NCBI GenBank assembly: GCA_902478935.1
Contig: CABSMV010000030.1
Location: forward strand, 1-17,014
DNA: 17,014 nucleotides
Source of the DNA: an uncultured Collinsella sp.
GTDB taxonomy: Bacteria; Actinomycetota; Coriobacteriia; Coriobacteriales; Coriobacteriaceae
Reading direction: 5' to 3'
Shown: in pieces, positions 6,301-12,982 of the stretch
Layout: each line of letters begins with the position of its first letter
How positions within the stretch are numbered: position 1 is the stretch's first letter
Translations under genes and position numbers: made by a program
The notes under the pieces: model-generated
What the model saw: the letters and a program-made list of their open reading frames with translations, nothing else
Databases searched by the model: none
Told to the model about the DNA's origin: nothing

Positions 6301-6330
6301 GCTAACGGATTCCTATTGAAAGGGATTGTA

Positions 6331-7161
6331 ATGGCTGTAAAGCACCTTAAGCCGACCTCCGCTGGTAGGCGTTGGCAGACGATCTCCGACTTCTCCGAGA
6401 TCACCTGCACCAAGCCCGAGAAGTCTCTTCTCGAGCCCCTGCCCAAGAAGGCCGGTCGTAACAACAACGGCCGCATCACCACCCGCCACCAGGGCGGCGG
6501 CGTGAAGCGTCGTTACCGCGTGATCGACTTCAAGCGCAACAAGGACGGCGTGCCCGCCAAGGTTGCCACGATCGAGTACGATCCGAACCGTTCCGCTCGC
6601 ATCGCTCTGCTGCACTACGCTGACGGTGAGAAGCGCTACATCCTGGCCCCCAAGGGCCTCGAGGTCGGTCAGACCATCATGTCCGGTTCTGACGCCGACA
6701 TCAAGCCGGGCAACGCTCTGCCCCTCGCCGACATCCCCGTCGGTACGCTCATCCACGCCGTCGAGTTCCAGCCGGGCAAGGGCGCTGCTATCGCCCGTTC
6801 CGCCGGTAACTCCTGCCAGCTGATGGGTAAGGAGGGCAAGTACGCTATCGTCCGTATGCCTTCCTCCGAGATGCGCCGCATCCTCGTTACCTGCCGCGCC
6901 ACCGTCGGTGAGGTCGGCAACGCCGATCACTCCAACATCGTCATCGGCAAGGCCGGCCGTAAGCGTCACATGAACGTGCGCCCGACCGTCCGCGGTACCG
7001 TCATGAACCCTGTCGATCACCCGCACGGCGGTGGCGAGGGCAAGAACCACACCTCTGGTCGTCCCTCTGTTACCCCCTGGGGTAAGCCGACGAAGGGCCT
7101 TCGTACGCGCAAGAAGAAGAAGGTCTCGAACCAGCACATCATTCGTCGCCGTAAGAAGTAA
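6331..7161 (+). CDS. rplB: 50S ribosomal protein L2
   Basis: A 276-residue L2 of normal length, needed for subunit joining and close to the peptidyl transferase centre. Signatures include MAVKHLKPTSAGRR at the start, GRNNNGRITTRHQGGG, and DHPHGGGEGKNHTSGRP, which carries the conserved catalytic-region histidine, then TRKKKK near the end. The reading frame stays open upstream to 6256, but ATG 6331 is chosen because it gives the family N terminus and follows GAAAGGGA. The upstream extension would run through the structured leader. Confidence 0.97.
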   Translation: MAVKHLKPTSAGRRWQTISDFSEITCTKPEKSLLEPLPKKAGRNNNGRITTRHQGGGVKRRYRVIDFKRNKDGVPAKVATIEYDPNRSARIALLHYADGEKRYILAPKGLEVGQTIMSGSDADIKPGNALPLADIPVGTLIHAVEFQPGKGAAIARSAGNSCQLMGKEGKYAIVRMPSSEMRRILVTCRATVGEVGNADHSNIVIGKAGRKRHMNVRPTVRGTVMNPVDHPHGGGEGKNHTSGRPSVTPWGKPTKGLRTRKKKKVSNQHIIRRRKK

Positions 7162-7193
7162 TTTCGGATACCGAGTTTTAGGAGAAAGCACTT

Positions 7194-7454
7194 ATGAGCA
7201 GAAGTCTCAAAAAGGGCCCGTTCGTGGAGACTCGCCTTCTCTCGCGTATCACCGCGATGAACGAGGCTGGCAAGAAGGACGTCGTGAAGACCTGGTCCCG
7301 CGCGTCCACCATCTTCCCCGAGATGGTTGGTCACACCATCGCCGTCCACGACGGCCGCAAGCATGTGCCCGTGTATGTTACCGAGTCCATGGTTGGTCAC
7401 AAGCTCGGCGAGTTCGCGCCGACTCGTACGTTCCGTGGCCACAAGGCCAAATAG
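7194..7454 (+). CDS. rpsS: 30S ribosomal protein S19
   Basis: An 86-residue S19, which sits in the 30S head with S13 and contacts the A-site finger. MSRSLKKGPFV at the N terminus and GHKLGEFAPTRTFRGH near the C terminus are diagnostic. It is a little shorter than the usual 92 or so, because the basic tail after RGHKAK is missing. TAGGAG (7180-7185) precedes ATG 7194. The gap to rplV is 14 bp. Confidence 0.96.
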   Translation: MSRSLKKGPFVETRLLSRITAMNEAGKKDVVKTWSRASTIFPEMVGHTIAVHDGRKHVPVYVTESMVGHKLGEFAPTRTFRGHKAK

Positions 7455-7468
7455 GGGGTTAACCGTAA

Positions 7469-7840
7469 ATGGCAACTAAGTCTATTGAAACTGAGGCCAC
7501 CGAGGTTCGCGCCGTCGCTAAGTACGTGCGTGTTTCCCCCAGCAAGGCCCGCCTGGTGGTCGATCTGATCCGCCGCAAGCCTGTCGCTCAGGCCTTCGAC
7601 ATCCTCCACTTCTGCGACCGCGCCGTCGCCGTGGATGTCGAGAAGGTTCTCCGTTCCGCCGTTGCGAACGCCGAGAACAACAACGGTCTGCGTGCCGACA
7701 ACCTGGTTGTCGCCGCTGCCTATGTTGACGAGGGTCCGACGCTTAAGCGCATCCGTCCCCGCGCCAAGGGTTCCGCTTCTCGCATTCTGAAGCGTACTTC
7801 CCACATCACCGTCGTCGTTGCTCCTCGAAAGGAGGCGTAA
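7469..7840 (+). CDS. rplV: 50S ribosomal protein L22
   Basis: A 123-residue L22 that spans the large subunit and lines the peptide tunnel with its long beta hairpin, the site of macrolide-resistance changes in other bacteria. YVRVSPSKARLVVDLIRRK and VANAENNNGL mark the body, and GPTLKRIRPRAKGSASRILK is the hairpin, which looks intact. The N terminus has about 10 extra residues (MATKSIETEA) before the conserved core. A GGGGGTT-like site precedes ATG 7469, and the gap to rpsC is 6 bp. Confidence 0.96.
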   Translation: MATKSIETEATEVRAVAKYVRVSPSKARLVVDLIRRKPVAQAFDILHFCDRAVAVDVEKVLRSAVANAENNNGLRADNLVVAAAYVDEGPTLKRIRPRAKGSASRILKRTSHITVVVAPRKEA

Positions 7841-7846
7841 AGCTGT

Positions 7847-8557
7847 ATGGGTCAGAAAGTCTACCCCACCGGCTTCCGTCTTGGCATCACCGAGAACTGG
7901 CGCTCCCGCTGGTTCGCAGAGAAGGATTACGCTAAGACCCTCGGTAACGATCTCGAGATCCGCAAGTACCTCGAGAAGCGTCTTTCCCGCGCAGCTGTCT
8001 CCCGCGTCGAGATCGAGCGCGCTGGCGACAAGGTGAAGGTCATCATCCTCACCGCTCGTCCCGGCGTTGTCATCGGTAAGAAGGGTGCCGAGATCGATAC
8101 CCTCCGCACCGAGCTCGAGAAGGTCGCTGGCGTCTCCAAGGGCCAGCTCTCCGTCGACGTTGTCGAGATCAAGCGCCCCGAGCTCGATGCCAACCTCGTT
8201 GCTCAGTCTATCGCCGAGCAGCTCGAGGGCCGCGTTGCCTTCCGTCGCGCTATGCGTAAGGCTGTCCAGTCCGCCCGCAAGGCCGGCGCTAAGGGCATCC
8301 GTATCCAGTGTTCCGGTCGTCTCGGCGGTGCCGAGATGGGCCGTCGTGAGTGGTACCGCGAGGGTCGCGTGCCTCTGCACACCCTCCGTGCCAAGATCGA
8401 CTACGGCACGGCTGTCGCCAGCACCACCATGGGCGCTTGCGGCGTGAAGGTCTGGATCTACCTGGGCGAGAAGCTCCCGGGCCAGCCTGTTCCCAACCCT
8501 GCACTCGAGGGCTCTTCCCGTCCTCGTCGTCGTAACTCCGAGAGGAGGGGTCAGTAG
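7847..8557 (+). CDS. rpsC: 30S ribosomal protein S3
   Basis: A 236-residue S3, part of the mRNA entry tunnel and its helicase activity. MGQKVYPTGFRLGIT opens the protein. A type II KH domain carries the GXXG loop as VIGKKGAEID (about residues 75-84). The C-terminal domain has GIRIQCSGRLGGAEMGR and EGRVPLHTLRAKIDYG. AAAGGAGG (7828-7835), inside the end of rplV, is its binding site. The TAG stop overlaps the GTG start of rplP by one base. Confidence 0.97.
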   Translation: MGQKVYPTGFRLGITENWRSRWFAEKDYAKTLGNDLEIRKYLEKRLSRAAVSRVEIERAGDKVKVIILTARPGVVIGKKGAEIDTLRTELEKVAGVSKGQLSVDVVEIKRPELDANLVAQSIAEQLEGRVAFRRAMRKAVQSARKAGAKGIRIQCSGRLGGAEMGRREWYREGRVPLHTLRAKIDYGTAVASTTMGACGVKVWIYLGEKLPGQPVPNPALEGSSRPRRRNSERRGQ

Positions 8558-9060
8558 TGCTTGCCCCTAAGCGTATTCTTCACCGCAAGGTGCAGCGTGG
8601 CTCCATGAAGGGCCAGGCCAAGGGTAATACCGAGCTGCATTTCGGCGAGTTTGGTATCCAGGCTCTCGAGGCCCATTGGATCACCAACCGTCAGATCGAG
8701 GCCGCTCGTATTGCCATGACCCGCTACATGAAGCGTGGCGGTCGTGTCTACATCACGATCTTCCCCGATAAGCCCATCACTAAGAAGCCTGCCGAGACTC
8801 GCATGGGTTCTGGTAAGGGTAACCCCGAGGAGTGGGTGGCCGTCGTCAAGCCCGGCCGCATCATGTTCGAGGTCAAGGGCGTGCCCGAGGAGGTCGCTCG
8901 CGAGGCTCTGCGTCTTGCACAGCACAAGCTTCCCATCAAGACCAAGATTGTTGCTGCCAAGAACGCTGAGCAGCGCATCGAGAAGGAGATGGCTGAGGAG
9001 GCCGCTCTCGAGGCCAAGTGGGCTGCTGAGGACGCCGCCGCCGCCAAGGAGGAGAACTAA
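8557..9060 (+). CDS. rplP: 50S ribosomal protein L16 with C-terminal extension
   Basis: L16 helps shape the A-site tRNA pocket of the large subunit. The GTG start (8557-8559) overlaps the rpsC stop and follows GAGGAGGGG. The conserved body is MLAPKRILHRKVQRG, then FGEFGIQALEAHWIT, KPITKKPAETRMGSGKGNP (with the arginine near residue 82 that YcfD hydroxylates in E. coli), and AQHKLPIKTKIV. A standard L16 stops about here at 137-142 residues. This one continues for about 33 residues (135-167), rich in Glu, Ala and Lys, with no Gly or Pro, predicted helical or coiled-coil. The stop TAA overlaps the rpmC ATG by one base. Confidence 0.97.
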   Translation: MLAPKRILHRKVQRGSMKGQAKGNTELHFGEFGIQALEAHWITNRQIEAARIAMTRYMKRGGRVYITIFPDKPITKKPAETRMGSGKGNPEEWVAVVKPGRIMFEVKGVPEEVAREALRLAQHKLPIKTKIVAAKNAEQRIEKEMAEEAALEAKWAAEDAAAAKEEN

Positions 9061-9275
9061 TGAAGCCCGCAGAGATTCGTGAGCTCTCGGACGCTCAGCT
9101 CGTTGAGAAGCTGAAGGAAATGCGCGCCGAGCTCTTTAACCTTCGTTTCCAGATGGCCACCAGCCAGCTGGACAACACCGCTCGCGTCAACACCGTGAAG
9201 AAGGACATCGCTCGCGTCCTCACGGAGCAGCGCGCCCGCGAGATCGCAGCGGAGAAGTCCGCTGTCGCCGAGTAG
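9060..9275 (+). CDS. rpmC: 50S ribosomal protein L29
   Basis: A 71-residue helical L29, near L23 at the tunnel exit. MKPAEIRELSDAQLVEKL, ELFNLRFQMATSQLDN and the following KKDIARVLTE stretch are typical of the family. The start overlaps the rplP stop (TAATG), implying translational coupling. A short helical tail (residues 62-71) is slightly longer than average. Confidence 0.95.
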   Translation: MKPAEIRELSDAQLVEKLKEMRAELFNLRFQMATSQLDNTARVNTVKKDIARVLTEQRAREIAAEKSAVAE

Positions 9276-9291
9276 GACCTAAGGAGAGAAC

Positions 9292-9552
9292 ATGACTGAT
9301 TCGCGTAACTCGCGTAAGGTCCGTACGGGTGTCGTTACCTCCGTCTCCGGTGCCAAGACCATTGTTGTCACCATCACCGAGCGCAAGCGTCACCCCAAGT
9401 ACGGCAAGATGATGACCAGCTCCAAGAAGCTGCACGCTCACGACGAGGAGTGCACGGCTGGCGTGGGCGATACCGTCCGCGTTATGGAGACCCGTCCTAT
9501 GTCCAAGATGAAGCGTTGGCGCCTCATCGAGGTCGTCGAGCGCGCTAAATAA
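9292..9552 (+). CDS. rpsQ: 30S ribosomal protein S17
   Basis: An 86-residue S17, an early 16S rRNA-binding protein of the 30S body with an OB fold. RKVRTGVVTSVSGAKTIVV, RKRHPKYGKMM and HDEECTAGVGDTVRVMETRP are the family blocks. AAGGAG (9281-9286) precedes ATG 9292. It ends the second segment of the block: a 118-bp gap follows, at the place where the spc operon begins in E. coli. Confidence 0.96.
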   Translation: MTDSRNSRKVRTGVVTSVSGAKTIVVTITERKRHPKYGKMMTSSKKLHAHDEECTAGVGDTVRVMETRPMSKMKRWRLIEVVERAK

Positions 9553-9580
9553 GCAGTCGCTCTTACGACTTGTACGTTTC

Positions 9581-9660
9581 CGAAGATGTGCGTATGCCTG
9601 GCTTGCATACCACGGGCCGTATAAAGGCTGCGCACCTCTCTTCGGTTCTTAGTTCGGAGG
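9581..9660 (+). promoter_or_regulatory. Candidate structured leader of rplN
   Basis: CGAAGA (9581-9586) pairs with TCTTCG (9639-9644), and GTGCG (9588-9592) with CGCAC (9631-9635), separated by a small internal loop. Inside, TATGC (9593-9597) pairs with GCATA (9605-9609). GGAGG (9656-9660) is the rplN binding site just outside. TATAAA (9620-9625) could instead be a -10 box, but no matching -35 box was seen. Confidence 0.45.
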
Positions 9661-9670
9661 AACATCTACC

Positions 9671-10039
9671 ATGATTCAGATGCAAACCATGCTGAACGTC
9701 GCCGACAACTCCGGCGCTCGCAAGATTCGCTGCATCAAGGTGCTTGGCGGTTCCAAGCGTCGTTATGCAGGCATCGGCGATGTGTTCATCGGTGCTGTCC
9801 AGGAGGCTACCCCTGGCGCCAACGTCAAGAAGAAGGACGTTGTCCGTTGCGTCGTCGTTCGCACCGTTAAGGAGATCCGCCGCAAGGATGGCTCCTACAT
9901 TCGCTTTGATGAGAACGCCTGCGTTGTCATCAACAACGATGGTTCGCCCGTCGGCACCCGTATCTTCGGGCCCGTCGCTCGCGAGCTTCGTGACAAGAAG
10001 TACATGAAGATCGTCTCGCTCGCTCCCGAGACCCTGTAG
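9671..10039 (+). CDS. rplN: 50S ribosomal protein L14
   Basis: A 122-residue L14 of standard length, at the subunit interface near L19 and the sarcin-ricin loop, and the RsfS docking site in other bacteria. MIQMQTMLNVADNSGARKI, GDVFIGAVQEATPGANVKKK and GTRIFGPVARELRD are diagnostic. GGAGG (9656-9660) is 10 bases before ATG 9671. It follows a foldable 118-bp gap and precedes rplX by 13 bp. Confidence 0.97.
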   Translation: MIQMQTMLNVADNSGARKIRCIKVLGGSKRRYAGIGDVFIGAVQEATPGANVKKKDVVRCVVVRTVKEIRRKDGSYIRFDENACVVINNDGSPVGTRIFGPVARELRDKKYMKIVSLAPETL

Positions 10040-10052
10040 TTAGGGGAGATAT

Positions 10053-10358
10053 ATGTATATCAAGAAGGGCGATAAGGTCCAGGTTCTCTCTGGTAAGGAT
10101 CGCGGCAAGCAGGGTGTTATCCTGCGTGCTCTCCCCGCCGAGAACAAGGTCGTTGTCGAGGGCGTTTCGGTCGTCAAGAAGGCCGTCAAGCCCAACGCTG
10201 CCAACCAGCAGGGCGGCATCGTTTCGCAGGAGGCTCCCATCGACGCCTCCAACGTCAATCTCGTCTGCCCCGAGTGCGGTAAGGTTACCCGCGTCGGTCA
10301 CGAGAAGGACGGCAAGAACAAGCTGCGCGTCTGCAAGAAGTGCGGCCACAAGTTCTAA
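10053..10358 (+). CDS. rplX: 50S ribosomal protein L24
   Basis: A 101-residue L24, an assembly initiator protein with a KOW motif: MYIKKGDKVQVLSGKDRGK, then QGVILRALP. The C terminus carries a four-cysteine knuckle, CPECGK and CKKCGHKF, a pattern of the zinc-binding C+ form seen in many Gram-positive bacteria. AGGGGAG (10042-10048) precedes ATG 10053. In most bacteria rplE follows; here a terminator begins 27 bp downstream and the block ends. Confidence 0.96.
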   Translation: MYIKKGDKVQVLSGKDRGKQGVILRALPAENKVVVEGVSVVKKAVKPNAANQQGGIVSQEAPIDASNVNLVCPECGKVTRVGHEKDGKNKLRVCKKCGHKF

Positions 10359-10384
10359 GCTGCCCGCAACATCAAGTTGCTAGC

Positions 10385-10420
10385 AAAGGCCCGGATGCCC
10401 CAAGGCACCCGGGCCTTTTT
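10385..10420 (+). terminator. Strong intrinsic terminator closing the ribosomal block
   Basis: AAAGGCCCGGATGCC (10385-10399) pairs with GGCACCCGGGCCTTT (10404-10418), 14 of 15 pairs with a 4-base loop, and runs into TTTTT (10416-10420). It is the clearest terminator in the window. Confidence 0.93.
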
Positions 10421-10430
10421 CTATTCCTAC

Positions 10431-10670
10431 TCATTGGGGACAGACTTAAATGAGTGGCCGTTGATTGGCAGTCATTGGGGACAGACTTAAATGACTAGTC
10501 GTTGGGGACGTTCTTAAACGGCTAGTTGATGGGGACAGTCTTTAGATTTGTATATCTGGCCATCTGGGATAGGCTTCAACGAAAGCGGCACTTAGGGACT
10601 GTCCCTAGGTGCCGGCACATAGGGACGTTCCCTTTTTGCCGGCAGTTTGGGACGGTCCTTTGATGTCTGG
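10431..10670. repeat. Run of REP-like palindromic GGGGAC repeats
   Basis: Two copies share the 20-base core TTGGGGACAGACTTAAATGA (from 10434 and 10475), closed by TCATT/AATGA. A third (10495-10524) has CTAGTCGTT/AACGGCTAG arms. A fourth (from 10529) reads GATGGGGACAGTCTTTAGA, and a degraded fifth starts near 10564. Two further palindromes with AGGGAC cores (10586-10614, 10611-10643) and a GGGACGGTCC remnant (10649-10658) follow. Cores are 27-41 bp apart, so this is not a CRISPR array. It resembles REP sequences mobilised by RAYT transposases, though none is encoded here. Confidence 0.75.
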
Positions 10671-10780
10671 TGCCCCCAGAGGGGTGAAGTAATACAGCTG
10701 GCTCTGTCTTTTAGGGCTATGGTGTTCCGCCCCTTTGTGTTTCACAAGGATCGTCCCGTGCGCATTTACGCGCATAGCCT

Positions 10781-10806
10781 TGCGCGATAATACGTATAAC
10801 CGCGCA
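10781..10806. promoter_or_regulatory. Symmetric site upstream of the oxidoreductase gene
   Basis: TGCGCG (10781-10786) and CGCGCA (10801-10806) flank the palindrome ATACGTAT (10790-10797). GATAAT (10786-10791) is a possible -10 box with TTTACG (10765-10770) ahead at 15 bp. A likely control region for the downstream pair, perhaps read by its DeoR-type regulator; that link is inference. Confidence 0.35.
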
Positions 10807-10938
10807 AACATCTGTCAACTATGGCTAAATAATGACCGATAAGCAAATAAACACGCAAACACGAGCAGATACGCGCGCAATTGTGCGAATATAGGGTAGT
10901 TAGAAATGAAGGACTTCCGATGACGTAGGAGGCACATA

Positions 10939-12018
10939 ATGGCAGATTCCAAACAGGCTCCGCTCGACGCCGAAGCAGCCGCAAAAGCAGCGTTCACTTC
11001 GGTCCAGGACAAGCCATTCCCCGATGATATCTTTACGGCTCCCGAGCTTCGTTGGGCTGTGATCGGGTGCGGCGTTATCGCCAACCAGATGGCCCAGTCT
11101 CTCGCTCTTGCCGGTCGCAAGCTTGCGGGCGTCGCCAACCGCACGCTGTCCAAGGCTCAGGCTTTTGCTGAGCAATATGGCATCGAGAAGGTCTATGAAA
11201 CGGTCGAGGACCTCTACGCCGATCCTAACATTGACGCAGTCTATATCACCACGCCGCACAACACGCATATCACCTACCTGCGAGCCGCTCTGGCAGCTGG
11301 TAAGCACGTACTCTGCGAGAAGGCCATTACCCTCAACTCTGCCGAGCTCGACGAGGCCCGTGCCATCGCCGACGAGCACAACGTGGTCCTTATGGATGCC
11401 ACCACGGTGCTCCACATGCCCTTGTATCAGGAGCTGCGCCGCCGCATGGATGCCGGCGACTTTGGACGCATGAACCTCGCCCAGCTCAACTTTGGCAGCT
11501 ACAAGGAGTACGGCGACCTGACCAACCGCTTTTACAATCGCAACCTTGCTGGCGGTGCCATGCTCGATATTGGCGTCTATGCCCTGTCCGTCATGCGCCT
11601 CTTTATGGCAAGCCAGCCCGCTGAGGTCGTTTCGCTGGGCAACACCTGCGAGACTGGCGTTGACGTCGCGGGTGGCATCGTCTGCCGAAATGCCGAGCAG
11701 CAGCTGGGCGTCGTGAGCCTTACGCTCCACTCCAAGCAGCCCAAGCGCTCGGTCATCAGCTTCGACAAGTGCTACATCGAGGTCAATGAATATCCGCGTG
11801 CCGATCACGCGACCATCGTGTGGACTGCGGACGGCCACCGCGAGGAGGTCCACGCCGGCACCGAGGCTTACGCCCTGTGCTATGAGATGGCCGACCTGGA
11901 GAAGGCCGTTGCCGGCGACGACTCCAAGCGCGAGCTGCTGGATTATGCTTCTGATGTTATGGAGCTTATGACCAAGCTCCGCGCCGACTGGGGAGTTGTG
12001 TACCCCGAGGAGGAGTAA
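10939..12018 (+). CDS. Gfo/Idh/MocA family oxidoreductase
   Basis: A 359-residue NAD(P)-dependent dehydrogenase of the Gfo/Idh/MocA family, enzymes that oxidise or reduce sugars, inositols and related hydroxy compounds in the cytoplasm. The Rossmann loop is WAVIGCGVIANQMAQ (39-53) rather than a strict GxGxxG. AVYITTPHNTHITYL follows near 100-114, CEKAITLN (126-133) supplies the catalytic-region EK pair, and GGAMLDIGVYALSVMR (205-220) is the C-terminal domain signature with Asp210. About 35 residues precede the fold, an unusual Ala/Asp-rich lead. TAGGAGG (10926-10932) precedes ATG 10939. The substrate cannot be read from the sequence. A DeoR-type regulator follows only 3 bp later. Confidence 0.88.
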   Translation: MADSKQAPLDAEAAAKAAFTSVQDKPFPDDIFTAPELRWAVIGCGVIANQMAQSLALAGRKLAGVANRTLSKAQAFAEQYGIEKVYETVEDLYADPNIDAVYITTPHNTHITYLRAALAAGKHVLCEKAITLNSAELDEARAIADEHNVVLMDATTVLHMPLYQELRRRMDAGDFGRMNLAQLNFGSYKEYGDLTNRFYNRNLAGGAMLDIGVYALSVMRLFMASQPAEVVSLGNTCETGVDVAGGIVCRNAEQQLGVVSLTLHSKQPKRSVISFDKCYIEVNEYPRADHATIVWTADGHREEVHAGTEAYALCYEMADLEKAVAGDDSKRELLDYASDVMELMTKLRADWGVVYPEEE

Positions 12019-12021
12019 GCG

Positions 12022-12768
12022 ATGCTTGCGGAAGATAGGCTCAACGCGATCGTGTCGATGGTGCAGCAGGCCGGCTCGGTTACCGTGCCGGAGCTTGCCG
12101 AAGCCCTGGGCGTGACGGCGTCTACCATTCGGCGCGACCTGCAGACGCTCGACCGAGCTCATCGCATCGCCAAGGTCCACGGTGGAGCGACGAGTCTTGA
12201 GCGCGCGCACGTGACGCGCGACCTAACGCTTAATGAGCGCAGCGACCTCCATAACGACGACAAGGAGCGTATCTGCGCCCGTGCGGCGGCGCTTGTGGAG
12301 CCCGAGAGCTTTGTATACATCGACTCGGGCTCGACGACGCTCAGGCTCATCGAGCATCTTCCACACCTTGAAGATGTCACCTATGTGACCGATTCCGTGC
12401 TCCATGCTCAGCACCTTGCTTTGCGCGGCATGCGTACCGTGGTGTTGGGCGGCGAGCTCAAACCCGAGACCGAGGCGCTCGTTGGCCCCGATGCCTTGGC
12501 AACCTTAGACCGCTACAACTTCAACTGTGGCTTTTGGGGCTCTAACGGCATTGCCGCCGAGCAGGGCTTCACGGCGCCCGATATCGAGGAAGCACAGGTC
12601 AAGCGTATCTCGATGCGCCATACCGCCAAACGCTTTGTAATCTCGGACGCCAGTAAATTTGGCATGGTGGCGCCCGTCAAGTTCGCGGACTTCCGCGACG
12701 CAACGATTATCACTGCGGGCGAGGTCCCCGCCAAGTACCGGGCAATGGACAACGTCATCACTGTCTAA
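12022..12768 (+). CDS. DeoR/GlpR-family transcriptional regulator
   Basis: A 248-residue regulator. Its N-terminal winged helix-turn-helix runs VTVPELAEALGVTASTIRRD (about 20-39), followed by HGGATSLE (53-60), the hinge typical of DeoR proteins. The C-terminal sensor domain, related to ribose-phosphate isomerase, has IDSGSTTLRLIEHL (100-113), VVLGGELKPET, and EAQVKRISMRHTAKRFVISD. Family members usually repress sugar-catabolism genes and respond to a phosphorylated sugar. The start lies 3 bp after the oxidoreductase stop, with GAGGAG inside that gene's end as binding site, so the two are co-expressed and the regulator probably controls the oxidoreductase. No terminator with a T-run lies immediately after it; the first strong hairpin is a repeat copy at 12783. 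Confidence 0.9.
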   Translation: MLAEDRLNAIVSMVQQAGSVTVPELAEALGVTASTIRRDLQTLDRAHRIAKVHGGATSLERAHVTRDLTLNERSDLHNDDKERICARAAALVEPESFVYIDSGSTTLRLIEHLPHLEDVTYVTDSVLHAQHLALRGMRTVVLGGELKPETEALVGPDALATLDRYNFNCGFWGSNGIAAEQGFTAPDIEEAQVKRISMRHTAKRFVISDASKFGMVAPVKFADFRDATIITAGEVPAKYRAMDNVITV

Positions 12769-12782
12769 CAGCGAGACAAGGC

Positions 12783-12822
12783 CAAAACCACCACGAAGGT
12801 GCCTGTCCCCATTGTGGTGGTT
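12783..12822. repeat. 40-nt hairpin repeat, copy 1
   Basis: AACCACCAC (12786-12794) pairs with GTGGTGGTT (12814-12822). The loop carries the complement of an ATGGGGACAGGCACCTT core. It is identical to 13072-13111 except at one base (G12795 versus A13084), and it shares GGGGACAG with the units near 10.43-10.54 kb, so it may belong to the same repeat superfamily. Confidence 0.85.
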
Positions 12823-12854
12823 AGTAACGAAAACCGAGTAGTTTTCTCAATAGA

Positions 12855-12889
12855 AAAGCGGCAACGTCCATCACGGGCGTTGCCGCTTT
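12855..12889. terminator. Bidirectional terminator hairpin
   Basis: AAAGCGGCAACG (12855-12866) pairs perfectly with CGTTGCCGCTTT (12878-12889), a 12-bp stem with an 11-base loop. On the minus strand the stem runs into a TTTTCTATT tail. On the plus strand the tail is TTTCGTTG, weaker. It can serve both converging units. Confidence 0.8.
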
Positions 12890-12912
12890 CGTTGTCTGCC
12901 GGTTTGTCTAAG

Positions 12913-12955
12913 TCTGTAACAACTGGACCGTTAAAAGTGGGCTAGGTGTTACAGA
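12913..12955. repeat. TCTGTAACA palindromic repeat, copy A
   Basis: TCTGTAACA (12913-12921) and TGTTACAGA (12947-12955) are exact inverted repeats around a 25-base loop containing GGACCG, AAA and GGG. Copy B at 12983-13045 keeps the same order of motifs. Confidence 0.75.
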
Positions 12956-12982
12956 TTGAGATTTTCCCTTAAGGGGGATTTG

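Larger units (their letters stand above)
10359..10938. other. 580-bp gap: terminator, REP-like repeat run, AT-rich promoter region
   Basis: No supported gene is present. After the rplX terminator come palindromic GGGGAC-type units (10431-10670). A stretch without obvious features follows (10671-10760), then an AT-richer segment with a symmetric site and the ribosome binding site of the next gene. Confidence 0.7.

Noticed and set aside
6256..6330. 25-residue N-terminal extension of L2
   Set aside because: The family N terminus MAVKHLKPTSAGRR begins at 6331 after a good binding site; the extension is only open frame through a foldable leader.
9620..9625. TATAAA as a definite rplN promoter
   Set aside because: No -35 hexamer at a workable distance, and the bases lie inside the folded leader; kept only as a possibility in the leader entry.
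10431..10670. CRISPR array
   Set aside because: Cores are unevenly spaced (27-41 bp), the arms differ from unit to unit, there are no uniform spacers and no cas genes.
10900..12210. Minus-strand frame of 436 codons across the oxidoreductase gene
   Set aside because: The plus strand carries a full Gfo/Idh/MocA protein with a good ribosome binding site; the antisense product has no recognisable motif.
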